From positions 1,089,418 through 1,153,417 of the forward strand of contig NZ_FNHW01000001.1 of NCBI RefSeq assembly GCF_900103485.1: DNA of 64,000 nucleotides, written 5' to 3'. Shown here piece by piece: positions 9,054 to 17,284 of this stretch (position 1 is its first letter; each line of letters starts with the position of its first letter). A program made the translations under genes and the position numbers. The notes under the pieces were generated by a model that did no database searches, was not told the origin of the DNA, and saw only the letters and a program-made list of their open reading frames with translations. Source of the stretch: Fictibacillus solisalsi. GTDB lineage: Bacteria > Bacillota > Bacilli > Bacillales > Fictibacillaceae.

Positions 9054-9977
9054 ATGCATGCTGAAATGGAAACATATCAAGAGCAGGAACTATTAATGAT
9101 GCAGAAGAAAAGAAAAAAAACGAAGAAACAGCTGGAAACATGGGCCTTATTGCTTCCCATATTGGTAATCTTTATTTTTTTCTTTTTACTTCCTTTGTTT
9201 TTCCTATTTATTACGAGCTTCAAGACATTTGATGCAAGCAGCGGGATTGCCAATGAGTGGACAATTCAAAATTATGTAAAATTTTTATCGGACCCTTTTT
9301 ATCTGGGGATTGTGTGGCGGACAGTTAAAATTGCGCTGTTGACTACTATCATAACAATTGTTATTTCTTACCCTGTAGCTTTTCATATTTCCAAAGCGAA
9401 CGGAAGAATAAAGAATTACTTAACGTTGCTCGTGCTGTCTCCTTTATTAATCAGCATGGTTATCCGCTGCTATGGCTGGAGCATTTTGCTATCTAATAAT
9501 GGTGTCGTAAACAATACTTTGATGAGCTTAGGATGGATTGATAAGCCGCTTACATTACTGTATACGGAATTAAGTGTAGTCATTGGAATGGTACACGTTC
9601 TGTTTCCATATATGGTTTTAAGTATTATGGGTTCTCTTGAAAGAATCGACCCATCCGTGATTAGAGCCTCGCAAAATCTTGGAGCAGGTCCAGTCCGAAC
9701 TTTCTTTTCCATCGTATTGCCTTTAACACTTCCTGGAATATTTGCTGGATCAGTTATGGTCTTCAGTTTAAGTGTGAGCTCATTTGTTACTCCGGCCATT
9801 CTTGGCGGGCCGCAGGTAAAGGTTATGTCCTATTTAGCATATGAGCAGGCAGCTGTTTTGCTGAACTGGCCATATGGGGCAGCAATTGGGTTCCTATTAA
9901 TCTTCATCGCCACAATTACGATTATTATGTATAGTAAAATTCTTGTCAGATCAGAAAAAGGAGTGGCGATTCAATGA
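9054..9977 (+). CDS. ABC importer permease 1, PotB-like
   Basis: A 307-aa inner-membrane permease of the BPD_transp_1 family with about six transmembrane helices, preceded by an unusual basic, Lys/Arg/Gln-rich cytosolic tail (residues 1-30). The ATPase-contact EAA-like loop is ASQNLGAGPVRTFFSIVLPL at about 205-224. It overlaps the next permease by 4 bp (ATGA), so the pair is translationally coupled. Confidence 0.92.
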   Translation: MHAEMETYQEQELLMMQKKRKKTKKQLETWALLLPILVIFIFFFLLPLFFLFITSFKTFDASSGIANEWTIQNYVKFLSDPFYLGIVWRTVKIALLTTIITIVISYPVAFHISKANGRIKNYLTLLVLSPLLISMVIRCYGWSILLSNNGVVNNTLMSLGWIDKPLTLLYTELSVVIGMVHVLFPYMVLSIMGSLERIDPSVIRASQNLGAGPVRTFFSIVLPLTLPGIFAGSVMVFSLSVSSFVTPAILGGPQVKVMSYLAYEQAAVLLNWPYGAAIGFLLIFIATITIIMYSKILVRSEKGVAIQ

Positions 9978-10777
9978 AGAAGAGGCTGCCCAAAATAGGA
10001 TTTCATTTCTTTTGCACGATCATCTATGTTTTTTTGCTTGCACCTATTGTTGTTGTGTTAATGTCTTCACTTACCGCCACTGACTATATAGTATTTCCTC
10101 CAAAGGGCCTAACATTAAGGTGGTATGTAGAGTTGGTAAACCATCCGGAATTTATGCAGTCATTTATGCTCAGTGTCTTCGTTGCGCTTGGCACTTCACT
10201 AATTTCTACTGCAATTGGAACGCTCACTTCTATTGCTATCGTCCGGCACCAATTCAAAGGAAAAACGGCAATCGTCCAATTAGTCGGTTCACCGCTCCTT
10301 ATTCCATCCGTGGTATTTGGCGTAGCACTGCTGCAGTTTTATTCCTGGATTGGGTTAGCAGCGAGCCCGGCTGCATTAATTATTGGTCATATTATTTTAA
10401 CTATACCCTTCGTGATGCGATTAGTCGTTGCTAGTTTAGTAGGCTTCGATCGCTCCATTGAACAAGCTGCTATGAATTTAGGTGCAGGGAAGTTTAGGGT
10501 TTTCTTTCAGATTACACTGCCTATCATAAAATCCGGTGTCATTGCTGGTGCCATTTTTTCATTCATTACTTCCTTCGATGATTTAACGGTGGCATTGTTT
10601 ATCGTAAGTACGGATGTCGTAACCCTTCCGGTACGGATATTTACATACATGCAATATCAATATGATCCGATTATTACATCTGTATCCAGCATTATGATAT
10701 TACTGACCATTGTATTAATGATCATCATTGAAAGAGTTTTGGGTGTAGGAAAGGTTTTTGCTTCGAAAAATCAATAA
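9974..10777 (+). CDS. ABC importer permease 2, PotC-like
   Basis: A 267-aa partner permease with about six transmembrane helices and the coupling loop AAMNLGAGKFRVFFQITLP. Its start codon overlaps the stop of permease 1. It completes the importer, and the next gene, 16 bp on, begins the oxidase subunits, so uptake and oxidation are encoded on one transcript. Confidence 0.92.
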   Translation: MKKRLPKIGFHFFCTIIYVFLLAPIVVVLMSSLTATDYIVFPPKGLTLRWYVELVNHPEFMQSFMLSVFVALGTSLISTAIGTLTSIAIVRHQFKGKTAIVQLVGSPLLIPSVVFGVALLQFYSWIGLAASPAALIIGHIILTIPFVMRLVVASLVGFDRSIEQAAMNLGAGKFRVFFQITLPIIKSGVIAGAIFSFITSFDDLTVALFIVSTDVVTLPVRIFTYMQYQYDPIITSVSSIMILLTIVLMIIIERVLGVGKVFASKNQ

Positions 10778-10793
10778 GTAGGTAGGTGTTTTC

Positions 10794-11117
10794 ATGCATA
10801 TTAAAGATCATCCTGTATTGGGTCCCCAGCTGCAGGATCCTGTAACAATTTACTTTAATGATCAGCCATATATGGCATACAAACAACAAACTGTAGCAGC
10901 CGCACTAATTGCGAACGGAGTAAAAAAATTTGGGCTAAGCAGAAAGTTAGTCCAATCAAGAGGTCTTTTTTGCTCTCGCGGGAGATGTTGTAGCTGCTAT
11001 ATGACTGTAAACGGGGAAGACCATGTACGCACATGTATGATAAGGGTTGAAGAAGGAATGGAAATCTATCCGAACTTAGAAGACCCAGAGGTAAGGGGAG
11101 ATGGTCATGGAGACTGA
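10794..11117 (+). CDS. Small (2Fe-2S) ferredoxin-like subunit of an opine/sarcosine-type dehydrogenase
   Basis: A 107-aa protein resembling the gamma/ferredoxin subunits of HcnA, D-hydroxyproline dehydrogenase and opine oxidase complexes. A plant-type cluster motif CSRGRCCSC (about 62-70, pattern C-x4-C-x2-C) and a fourth cysteine in RTCMIRV bind the 2Fe-2S centre. The stretch TVAAALIANGVKKFG is the usual N-terminal part of this family. It overlaps the next gene slightly, which fits a stoichiometric complex. Confidence 0.88.
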   Translation: MHIKDHPVLGPQLQDPVTIYFNDQPYMAYKQQTVAAALIANGVKKFGLSRKLVQSRGLFCSRGRCCSCYMTVNGEDHVRTCMIRVEEGMEIYPNLEDPEVRGDGHGD

Positions 11118-12195
11118 TGTACTCATAATTGGAGCGGGACCAGCAGGACTTGCAGCCGCTTATGAAACAGCCTCGAGAGGATTAGATGTAACGATTGTTG
11201 ATGAATCGATATCAAAAGGAGGCCAGCTATGCCAGCAAACACAAATCCTGCGAACATTGCCATCACCCTTTTTGGCTATGCGTGGCTATGAACTGGCAAA
11301 TACATTAATTAATCAGCTGGACGAATTCTCGGTTCGGTATTTGCTTGGGCATCGAATGATTGGAACTTATAAAGATGGCAGTATTGGAATTACAGATGAA
11401 ACGAATGTTTTTCCGGTGAACCCAAAGAAAATCATTGTCGCTACAGGTGCTGCTGAGAAAGCCGTTCCTTTTCCAAAGTGGACGCTGCCTGGTGTCATTA
11501 CGGTAGGAGCAGCTCAAACTTTAGTCAATCGTGATTTTGTCACACCAGGCAAGAATGCAGTAATCATTGGTTCCAGCGATTTTGCTATGGACGTCGCTAT
11601 CCAACTTTCGGATGTAGGAGTAAACATTATCGGAATTGTTGAAAGTCTCCCGAAGATCCTTGCGAGAGATGCAGAAAAAACAGAACACATAATGCAAAGA
11701 AGTATTCCCTTATATTTACGTTCTTCGATCAAGGAAGCGAGAGGGAATGGGGAAGTGGAAGAAATCGACATTCAGTTTCCTGATCGCATCATGACAGAAA
11801 AGGTCGATCTTGTATGTGTAGATGGCGGCAGGACCCCAATTTTAGATGCATTTTACCAGTTAGGCTGTTCGTTCGGTTTTCAAGAAGAGCTTGGAGGCTG
11901 GCTTCCTCAGTATAATGAATTTTTACAGACAGATTGCAAAGACGTATTTCTAGCAGGCAATGCAGCTGGAATCAGTTCGCAAGGAGCTTTGTTAATTACC
12001 GGGAGGATTCCTGGGGTTCGTGTTTGCGAAGAATTAAATATTATTAGCAAGCAGGAGGCTGAACATGAAAGAGCCAGCCATTGGAAAGAGTTAGAGAATT
12101 TAGAAGCAAAGCTTTTTCCTGAGAAGTGGGAAGCTAGACTTAACCACATAAAAAATTATGCAAACCCTTTGCTTAAAGATCAATTTATCTCTTAG
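11107..12195 (+). CDS. FAD/NAD(P)-binding subunit A of an opine/sarcosine-type dehydrogenase
   Basis: About 362 aa, of the HcnB/OoxA/LhpE pyridine-nucleotide-disulfide-oxidoreductase type. It has two dinucleotide folds: DVLIIGAGPAGLAA at the N-terminus and NAVIIGSSDFAMDVA near 160, and a late FLAGNAAGIS motif. In many relatives a BFD-like 2Fe-2S domain is fused to the C-terminus. Here the protein stops before it and that domain is the next, separate gene. ATG 11101 directly abuts the ribosome binding site GGGGAG (11095-11100), so ATG 11107, 6 nt away, is preferred. Confidence 0.9.
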   Translation: METDVLIIGAGPAGLAAAYETASRGLDVTIVDESISKGGQLCQQTQILRTLPSPFLAMRGYELANTLINQLDEFSVRYLLGHRMIGTYKDGSIGITDETNVFPVNPKKIIVATGAAEKAVPFPKWTLPGVITVGAAQTLVNRDFVTPGKNAVIIGSSDFAMDVAIQLSDVGVNIIGIVESLPKILARDAEKTEHIMQRSIPLYLRSSIKEARGNGEVEEIDIQFPDRIMTEKVDLVCVDGGRTPILDAFYQLGCSFGFQEELGGWLPQYNEFLQTDCKDVFLAGNAAGISSQGALLITGRIPGVRVCEELNIISKQEAEHERASHWKELENLEAKLFPEKWEARLNHIKNYANPLLKDQFIS

Positions 12196-12209
12196 ACAGA
12201 GACTAGAAG

Positions 12210-12548
12210 GTGAAAGAGTTGGATAAAACAACGATTATTTGTCGATGTGAAGAAATTAACTGTGAAGAAATTGAAGAAGCCATTGGGCATGATGCAAGAA
12301 CTTTTGATGATATTAAAAGGCTCACCCGCTGCGGAATGGGCCCATGCCAGGCAAAAATATGCATAAGCCTTGTGGCTGACGTTATTCATGAACAAACAGG
12401 AAGTCACTTACATGAGATTCCATTACCTAGAATGAGGATGCCGATATCGCCGATTAAGCTTGAGACATTAGCCACCAATAGTACCACGTTCTCCTCAGTG
12501 AAGTCTGTGATGGATGAGGTTGAGCTAGAGGAAGGGAAGGTGCGGTAA
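12210..12548 (+). CDS. BFD-like (2Fe-2S)-binding subunit
   Basis: A stand-alone 112-aa protein carrying the bacterioferritin-associated-ferredoxin-type cluster domain: CRCEEI near residue 11 and CGMGPCQAKIC near 48 supply the C-x-C and C-x4-C cysteines. In HcnB/OoxA and sarcosine oxidase alpha chains this domain is part of the FAD subunit, so its separation is the notable point. The start is either GTG 12210 or TTG 12219. TTG is better spaced from AGAAGG. The 50-residue tail has no clear domain. Confidence 0.88.
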   Translation: MKELDKTTIICRCEEINCEEIEEAIGHDARTFDDIKRLTRCGMGPCQAKICISLVADVIHEQTGSHLHEIPLPRMRMPISPIKLETLATNSTTFSSVKSVMDEVELEEGKVR

Positions 12549-13622
12549 ATGGAATCAAGCTATGAAACGGTTGTGATTGGGGGAGGAGTCGTTGGCAATA
12601 GCATCGCCTATCATCTTTCTGAACGCTATCAAGAAGGCATTTTGGTGCTAGATAAGAAATACCCGATGACAGGCACGTCAGGCTCTACTCAGGCGTGGGT
12701 ATGGGTACATAACAAAACGCCATCCTGGTATGCGGAATTCAGTATGTACAGTGCCGAACTCTATCCCTATCTATCTAAGAAAATAGGTGATGTCGAATAT
12801 AAACGGACAGGTGGCCTATCACCATTCTTTGCTGAGAAAGATCGGGAAAAGGCAAAGCAGCTCGCCGATTCATATAGAAAAATTGGAATAAAAATTAAGG
12901 TGTTATCAAGAGAAGAAGTATTGGAAAAGGAGCCATCCATCAACCCAAACGTTGCTGGTGCTACTTATAGTTCGATCGACGGCAATGTTAATCCATTTCG
13001 GCTGATTGACATGTATATGAGAGCTGCAAAGAAAAACGGTGTCCAATATTCCACTTATAATAAAGTAACGAGTATTGAAAAACAGAATGGAACGTTCATG
13101 GTCACTTCTGATAAAAAAACGTATGTATGTAAAAATCTGATCCTTGCAGGTGGTACATGGTCAAGAGAATTGGGGAATTTGCTTGGGATTGATATTCCAG
13201 TCAACCAGCTGAGAGGACAAATTATTGTTACGGAGCCGCTAAAACCCTTTTTAAATTATACGATAAGCGGATTGAGGCAGGCCATTAATGGTGAGGTATT
13301 AATTGGTTATTCGATGGAGAAGGCAGGCTTTGACCGCTCAACCACACTGGATGTCATTCAGGAAACAGCTAACATGGCTGTCCACTATGTGCCTTCCCTG
13401 AGAAAAGCGAAAATTGTACGTGCGTTTTCCGGAATCAGAGCGATGCCGGAAGATGGTTTCCCGATCTTAGGAAAGGTTCCGGGGCATGAAAATCTATATG
13501 TGGCTGCTACACATAGCGGTGTAACACTATCCCCTCTTATTGGCACACTTCTAACAGAATTGATTCTAGACGGGGAAACTTCTGTCCCAATTGATCGATA
13601 TTCGCTTAGCAGGTTTGCGTAA
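12549..13622 (+). CDS. DAO-family FAD oxidoreductase, catalytic subunit B
   Basis: A 357-aa glycine oxidase/D-amino-acid-oxidase-fold protein like HcnC, OoxB and the beta subunit of sarcosine or D-hydroxyproline dehydrogenases. It has an N-terminal VVIGGGVVGNSIAYHLSE fold, then GSTQAWVWVHNK, and a C-terminal FSGIRAMPEDGFPILG. It should oxidise a secondary amine or amino acid and pass electrons to the Fe-S subunits. Its ATG follows the previous stop codon directly (TAAATG), so the subunits are coupled. A long-loop terminator follows. Confidence 0.92.
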   Translation: MESSYETVVIGGGVVGNSIAYHLSERYQEGILVLDKKYPMTGTSGSTQAWVWVHNKTPSWYAEFSMYSAELYPYLSKKIGDVEYKRTGGLSPFFAEKDREKAKQLADSYRKIGIKIKVLSREEVLEKEPSINPNVAGATYSSIDGNVNPFRLIDMYMRAAKKNGVQYSTYNKVTSIEKQNGTFMVTSDKKTYVCKNLILAGGTWSRELGNLLGIDIPVNQLRGQIIVTEPLKPFLNYTISGLRQAINGEVLIGYSMEKAGFDRSTTLDVIQETANMAVHYVPSLRKAKIVRAFSGIRAMPEDGFPILGKVPGHENLYVAATHSGVTLSPLIGTLLTELILDGETSVPIDRYSLSRFA

Positions 13623-13676
13623 AAGTTGAAACTGTATCTTGTAATAAAAGATTATGCACCGAAATTTCAACTTTTT
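13621..13676 (+). terminator. Terminator after the oxidase operon
   Basis: AAAAGTTGAAA (13621-13631) pairs with TTTCAACTTTT (13665-13675), loop 33 nt, ending in a short T-run. Confidence 0.6.
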
Positions 13677-13743
13677 GGCTAAATTAACTAATTTATGTGC
13701 GATGATCTTAAAAGATAAAATGATAAAACCGGAGGAATAAAAA

Positions 13744-14067
13744 ATGCCACAATTAATTTTTCGAGGAATTTCAATCGATCAGGTCAAAACTATAAGCACA
13801 TCATTAGTACAAGAATTAGCGGATCTATGCTCATGCGGAACGTAATTTCACCTCGAAATTATCCAATCAAATTTTGTTTTCGATCAAAAAGAAGTTCCGG
13901 GATTTCCACTCATTGAGGTAAAATGGTTCGAGCGTGGTCAGGATATCTAAGGTCCATTTGCCCAAATCTTCACATGTTCTGAAGCTGAGAATTTCAGAAG
14001 TAGAAGTGGCTTTTACAGCATTTTTGGAATCTGCTTTCTAAATGGAAAAAGTTTCGCTGCTGAATGA
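13744..14067 (+). pseudogene. DUF1904-family gene, broken
   Basis: From ATG 13744 the frame reads MPQLIFRGISIDQVKTISTS and LVQELADLC, then after a TAA continues FDQKEVPGFPLIEVKWFERGQ, another TAA, and then a shifted frame gives VAFTAFLESAF. This is the start and body of the small DUF1904 proteins of Bacillaceae. At least two stops and one frameshift make it inactive. It lies between the two transcription units of the catabolic locus and on the same strand. Confidence 0.8.
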
Positions 14068-14102
14068 TAGAACGTCTGCTGCACTAATTTTAATTTACAA
14101 AA

Positions 14103-14118
14103 GTTATAATATTATATC
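14103..14118 (-). promoter_or_regulatory. Putative operator 3, upstream of the peptidase-Dpp operon
   Basis: GTTATAATATTATATC is the exact reverse complement of the 16-mer at 6732-6747. It lies 127-142 bp before the M20 peptidase start, nearly the same distance as operator 2 from its own gene. Confidence 0.55.
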
Positions 14119-14244
14119 AAATAACTCAAAAGGATTTAAAAGGCTGGCTGTTTCGTAAACTTTATAGTCTAGGAACAACAAATTATGTAAAAGAGCCTTT
14201 CAAAATAAGTTTTGCTACTCTTTCTTGAAGAGGTGGAAACGAAA

Positions 14245-15621
14245 ATGCAAAAAGTGTTTCAGTACATTGAAGATCATGCAGACATGTATATTGACTGGTT
14301 AATTGAAGCTTGCAATCAGCCGAGTGTTTCCGCACAAAATCGGGGAATGACGGACATGAAAGAAGTTTTGAAAAAGTTCCTTGGAAACATCGGTGCTGAT
14401 GTTGAAGAGCTTGCCACGAAAGGCTATCCGATCATTTATGGTGAGCTGGGGCAAGGCAAAGCAAAGACTCTTACGTTTTATAATCATTACGATGTACAGC
14501 CTGAAGACCCGCTCGATCAATGGTTAAGTGAACCATTTAAAGCTGAAATAAGAGACGGCAGGATTTTTGCACGGGGTTCAGCAGATAACAAAGGTAATTT
14601 AATGGCGAGAATTTGTGCCATTCATGCCTATCAGCAAGTGATTGGAGAGCTTCCAATAAACGTGAAATTTGTATTTGAGGGAGAAGAAGAGGTAGGAAGC
14701 CCTCATTTGGAATTTTTTGCGAATGAACATCCCGATAAGCTCCAAACAGATGGAATCATTTGGGAAGGAGGCACAAGAGGAGCAGAAGATAAACGGCTTC
14801 ATGTTGGGTTAGGGGTAAAAGGGATCTGTTATGTGGAGCTGATTTGTAAGGGAGCCAAAAATGACCTGCACTCATCTGAGGCGGCTATTATCGAAAACCC
14901 AGCATGGCGGTTAATATGGGCGCTTGCTACTTTGAAAAATGAGCAGGAAGAAATATTAATAAAGGGTTTTTATGATGATATCGCTTCATTAAGTGAGACT
15001 GATAAAAAAATTATTGGAACGATGGCTTATGATGAGGAAGCCATTAAGAAATTATATGCCATTAATGGATTTTTGAAAGATGTGTCAGGGGATGCACTAA
15101 AGGAAAGATTAACAGCTGAACCGACTTGTACCATTTGCGGTATTGAATCAGGATACACGGGTGAAGGATCAAAGACCGTCCTTCCATCGCTTGCAAAAGT
15201 AAAATTAGATTTCCGTTTAGTTCCTTATCAAACACCAGACAAAATCGCTAAATTGTTAAGAGATCATTTAGAACAGAATGGATTTGAGGATATAGAAATC
15301 ATACCTTCTCATGGGGGTTACCCTTTTAATACAAATCCAAACGATCCTTTTGTTAAAGTTGTCCTTCAGAGTGTAGATGATGTATATGAAGAACCACCTG
15401 TCATTTTACGAAATTTAGCTGGTTCCAGTCCGATGTATAAAATGCTAAGAGGCACAAATATTCCTGCAGTGCAAATTGGTGTCGCGAATTCGCAGTCCAA
15501 TTACCATGCACCAAATGAAAATATTTTTATAGATGACTATATTCAAGGAATTAAAGTCACTGCTGCAGTCATTAAGAATTTCAATAATTATTTGTATAAT
15601 CAAAGATCTGAAATTTTATAA
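14245..15621 (+). CDS. M20 family metallopeptidase (dipeptidase type)
   Basis: A 458-aa two-zinc amidohydrolase of the ArgE/DapE/CNDP group. Metal and catalytic motifs are visible: NHYDVQPEDP (first His), RGSADNKGN (bridging Asp), EGEEEVGSP (catalytic Glu pair) and the late NYHAPNEN histidine. The dimerisation domain lies roughly at 195-360. The protein has no signal peptide, so it should act on imported peptides or N-acyl amino acids. ATG 14245 follows GAAGAGGTGG. The frame extends to TTG 14212 without a ribosome binding site. It leads the operon with the Dpp-type importer. Confidence 0.92.
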   Translation: MQKVFQYIEDHADMYIDWLIEACNQPSVSAQNRGMTDMKEVLKKFLGNIGADVEELATKGYPIIYGELGQGKAKTLTFYNHYDVQPEDPLDQWLSEPFKAEIRDGRIFARGSADNKGNLMARICAIHAYQQVIGELPINVKFVFEGEEEVGSPHLEFFANEHPDKLQTDGIIWEGGTRGAEDKRLHVGLGVKGICYVELICKGAKNDLHSSEAAIIENPAWRLIWALATLKNEQEEILIKGFYDDIASLSETDKKIIGTMAYDEEAIKKLYAINGFLKDVSGDALKERLTAEPTCTICGIESGYTGEGSKTVLPSLAKVKLDFRLVPYQTPDKIAKLLRDHLEQNGFEDIEIIPSHGGYPFNTNPNDPFVKVVLQSVDDVYEEPPVILRNLAGSSPMYKMLRGTNIPAVQIGVANSQSNYHAPNENIFIDDYIQGIKVTAAVIKNFNNYLYNQRSEIL

Positions 15622-15649
15622 TACTGCAATAATGGGAGGGGGAAAAAGG

Positions 15650-17212
15650 ATGAGATCGCCTTACAAGTTATTCTTTGTTGCTTACTTAATGGTAATGCTT
15701 CTAGTTTCTGGATGCAGCAATCAATCTTCTACGAGGGAAAACGAAAAAGGAACCAAGGGTGAAACAGGAAAAGATAAGACAACATTGGTATTGGCACAAA
15801 GTGCAGATATAACAACAATGGATCCTCAAAACTCTTTAAGTACAACAGGTGATCGAGTGTTCAGGAATATGTTTAACAGATTATTCTATCGGGACGCGAA
15901 TATGGAAGTTCAGCCAGAGCTAGTTGAAGCTTACGAAAATGTGGATGATGTAACATGGAAATTTAAATTAAAACAAGGTGTAACGTTTCACAACGGAGAT
16001 CCGTTAACAGCTGAAGATGTTAAGTTCAGCCTCGAGCGTGTGATGAATGATCAAACCCTTAAGGAGTATCCATATTTCACCCAGCTTGCAAAAATAAAAG
16101 TGATCGATGATTTGACTTTGGAAATCATTACGGATGGTCCAATGCCGACATTATTAAGATTGCTTGCTAAAAGTGGGGCGGATGTTATCCCTAAGAAGTA
16201 TTTTGAAGAAGTCGGGTTAAAGGAATTTCAGAAGAAACCGATTGGATCTGGTCCCTATCAATTCGTGGAATGGAAACGGGATGACCGGGTCGTTTTAGAA
16301 GCTTATCCGGACTATTTTGATGGGGCACCAAAATGGAAGGAAGTTATAGTAAGGGCGATTCCGGAAAGTTCGACTCGTGTTGGGGAATTATTAACAGGCG
16401 GCGTAGATATTGCAACCGATATTCCTCCTAATGAATGGGATCGTGTGAATGGAGATGAAGGGGTCTCTCTAGTAACCGGGGACACAACTCGAATAATGCT
16501 TTTAGTGGTACGTACTACTGAGGGATCGGTTACCGCTGATCCTAAAGTACGGGAGGCAATCGATTTAGCGATAAACGAAAAGGCAATTGTTGATTCCGTC
16601 TTAAAAGGAACTGGAGTCCCTGTTCGGTCCCGTGTACCTGAAGGGGTGATCGGTTCAAACCCTGATTTGTACGACGCTTATGTATACGATGTTGAAAAAG
16701 CAAAAAAATTATTAGCTGAAGCAGGCTTTAAAGATGGTCTTGAGATCACACTGACAGCGCCAAAAGGCAGATACCCGCTTGATGGAGAAGTAGCTCAATT
16801 GATTGCTAGTATGCTAGGTGAAGCAGGAATTAAAGTAAACTTGAAACTCCTCGAATCAAGCGCGTTTTTAGATATATACAATTCTAATTCAAATGAAGAA
16901 TTACTGATGATTGGATTAGCGGATGGACTGTTGGATGCCTCTTATTCGCTAGTACACTATACAAAAGAACGCGCTACCGGACAAACAGATTATTATAACG
17001 AGAAGGTAGAAAAGTTATATCATGATGCAGGCCGGAATTTAAATGAAGAAGAAAGAATCAAGCAATACCAAGAAATTCAAGCAATCATTGCCGAAGAAAG
17101 ACCGCATATTACTTTATTCCAGCAAGGTTCAAATTATGGGGTAAGCGATAGAGTGGAATTTAAACCAAGATTAGATGAAGTGATTAATTTCTCAGACATA
17201 TCGGTAAAGTAG
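15650..17212 (+). CDS. Dpp/Opp-type peptide-binding lipoprotein
   Basis: A 520-aa SBP_bac_5 family protein that captures peptides (or nickel, opines and similar ligands) outside the cell. The signal peptide ends in the lipobox LVSGC, lipidated at about residue 22, followed by an Asn/Ser/Glu-rich linker. The family motif is WKFKLKQGVTFHNGDPLTAEDV at about 105-125. ATG 15650 follows GGGAGGGGGAAAAA. The frame could start earlier, inside the preceding gene, but only this start gives the lipoprotein signal. Confidence 0.92.
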   Translation: MRSPYKLFFVAYLMVMLLVSGCSNQSSTRENEKGTKGETGKDKTTLVLAQSADITTMDPQNSLSTTGDRVFRNMFNRLFYRDANMEVQPELVEAYENVDDVTWKFKLKQGVTFHNGDPLTAEDVKFSLERVMNDQTLKEYPYFTQLAKIKVIDDLTLEIITDGPMPTLLRLLAKSGADVIPKKYFEEVGLKEFQKKPIGSGPYQFVEWKRDDRVVLEAYPDYFDGAPKWKEVIVRAIPESSTRVGELLTGGVDIATDIPPNEWDRVNGDEGVSLVTGDTTRIMLLVVRTTEGSVTADPKVREAIDLAINEKAIVDSVLKGTGVPVRSRVPEGVIGSNPDLYDAYVYDVEKAKKLLAEAGFKDGLEITLTAPKGRYPLDGEVAQLIASMLGEAGIKVNLKLLESSAFLDIYNSNSNEELLMIGLADGLLDASYSLVHYTKERATGQTDYYNEKVEKLYHDAGRNLNEEERIKQYQEIQAIIAEERPHITLFQQGSNYGVSDRVEFKPRLDEVINFSDISVK

Positions 17213-17232
17213 TTAACTATGTACCAATTTTG

Positions 17233-17265
17233 CAAGCGGAACTATTGATCGTCTAGTTCCGCTTG
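17233..17265 (+). repeat. Intercistronic hairpin after the binding-protein gene
   Basis: CAAGCGGAACTA (17233-17244) pairs perfectly with 17254-17265. No strong T-run follows. Such a hairpin after a binding-protein gene commonly protects the upstream message or attenuates the permease genes. Confidence 0.65.
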
Positions 17266-17284
17266 TTTATAAGGGGGGTATACA

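Noticed and set aside
15533-15649. N-terminal extension of the peptide-binding protein
   Set aside because: It would overlap the M20 peptidase end and hide the lipoprotein signal; ATG 15650 has the ribosome binding site.
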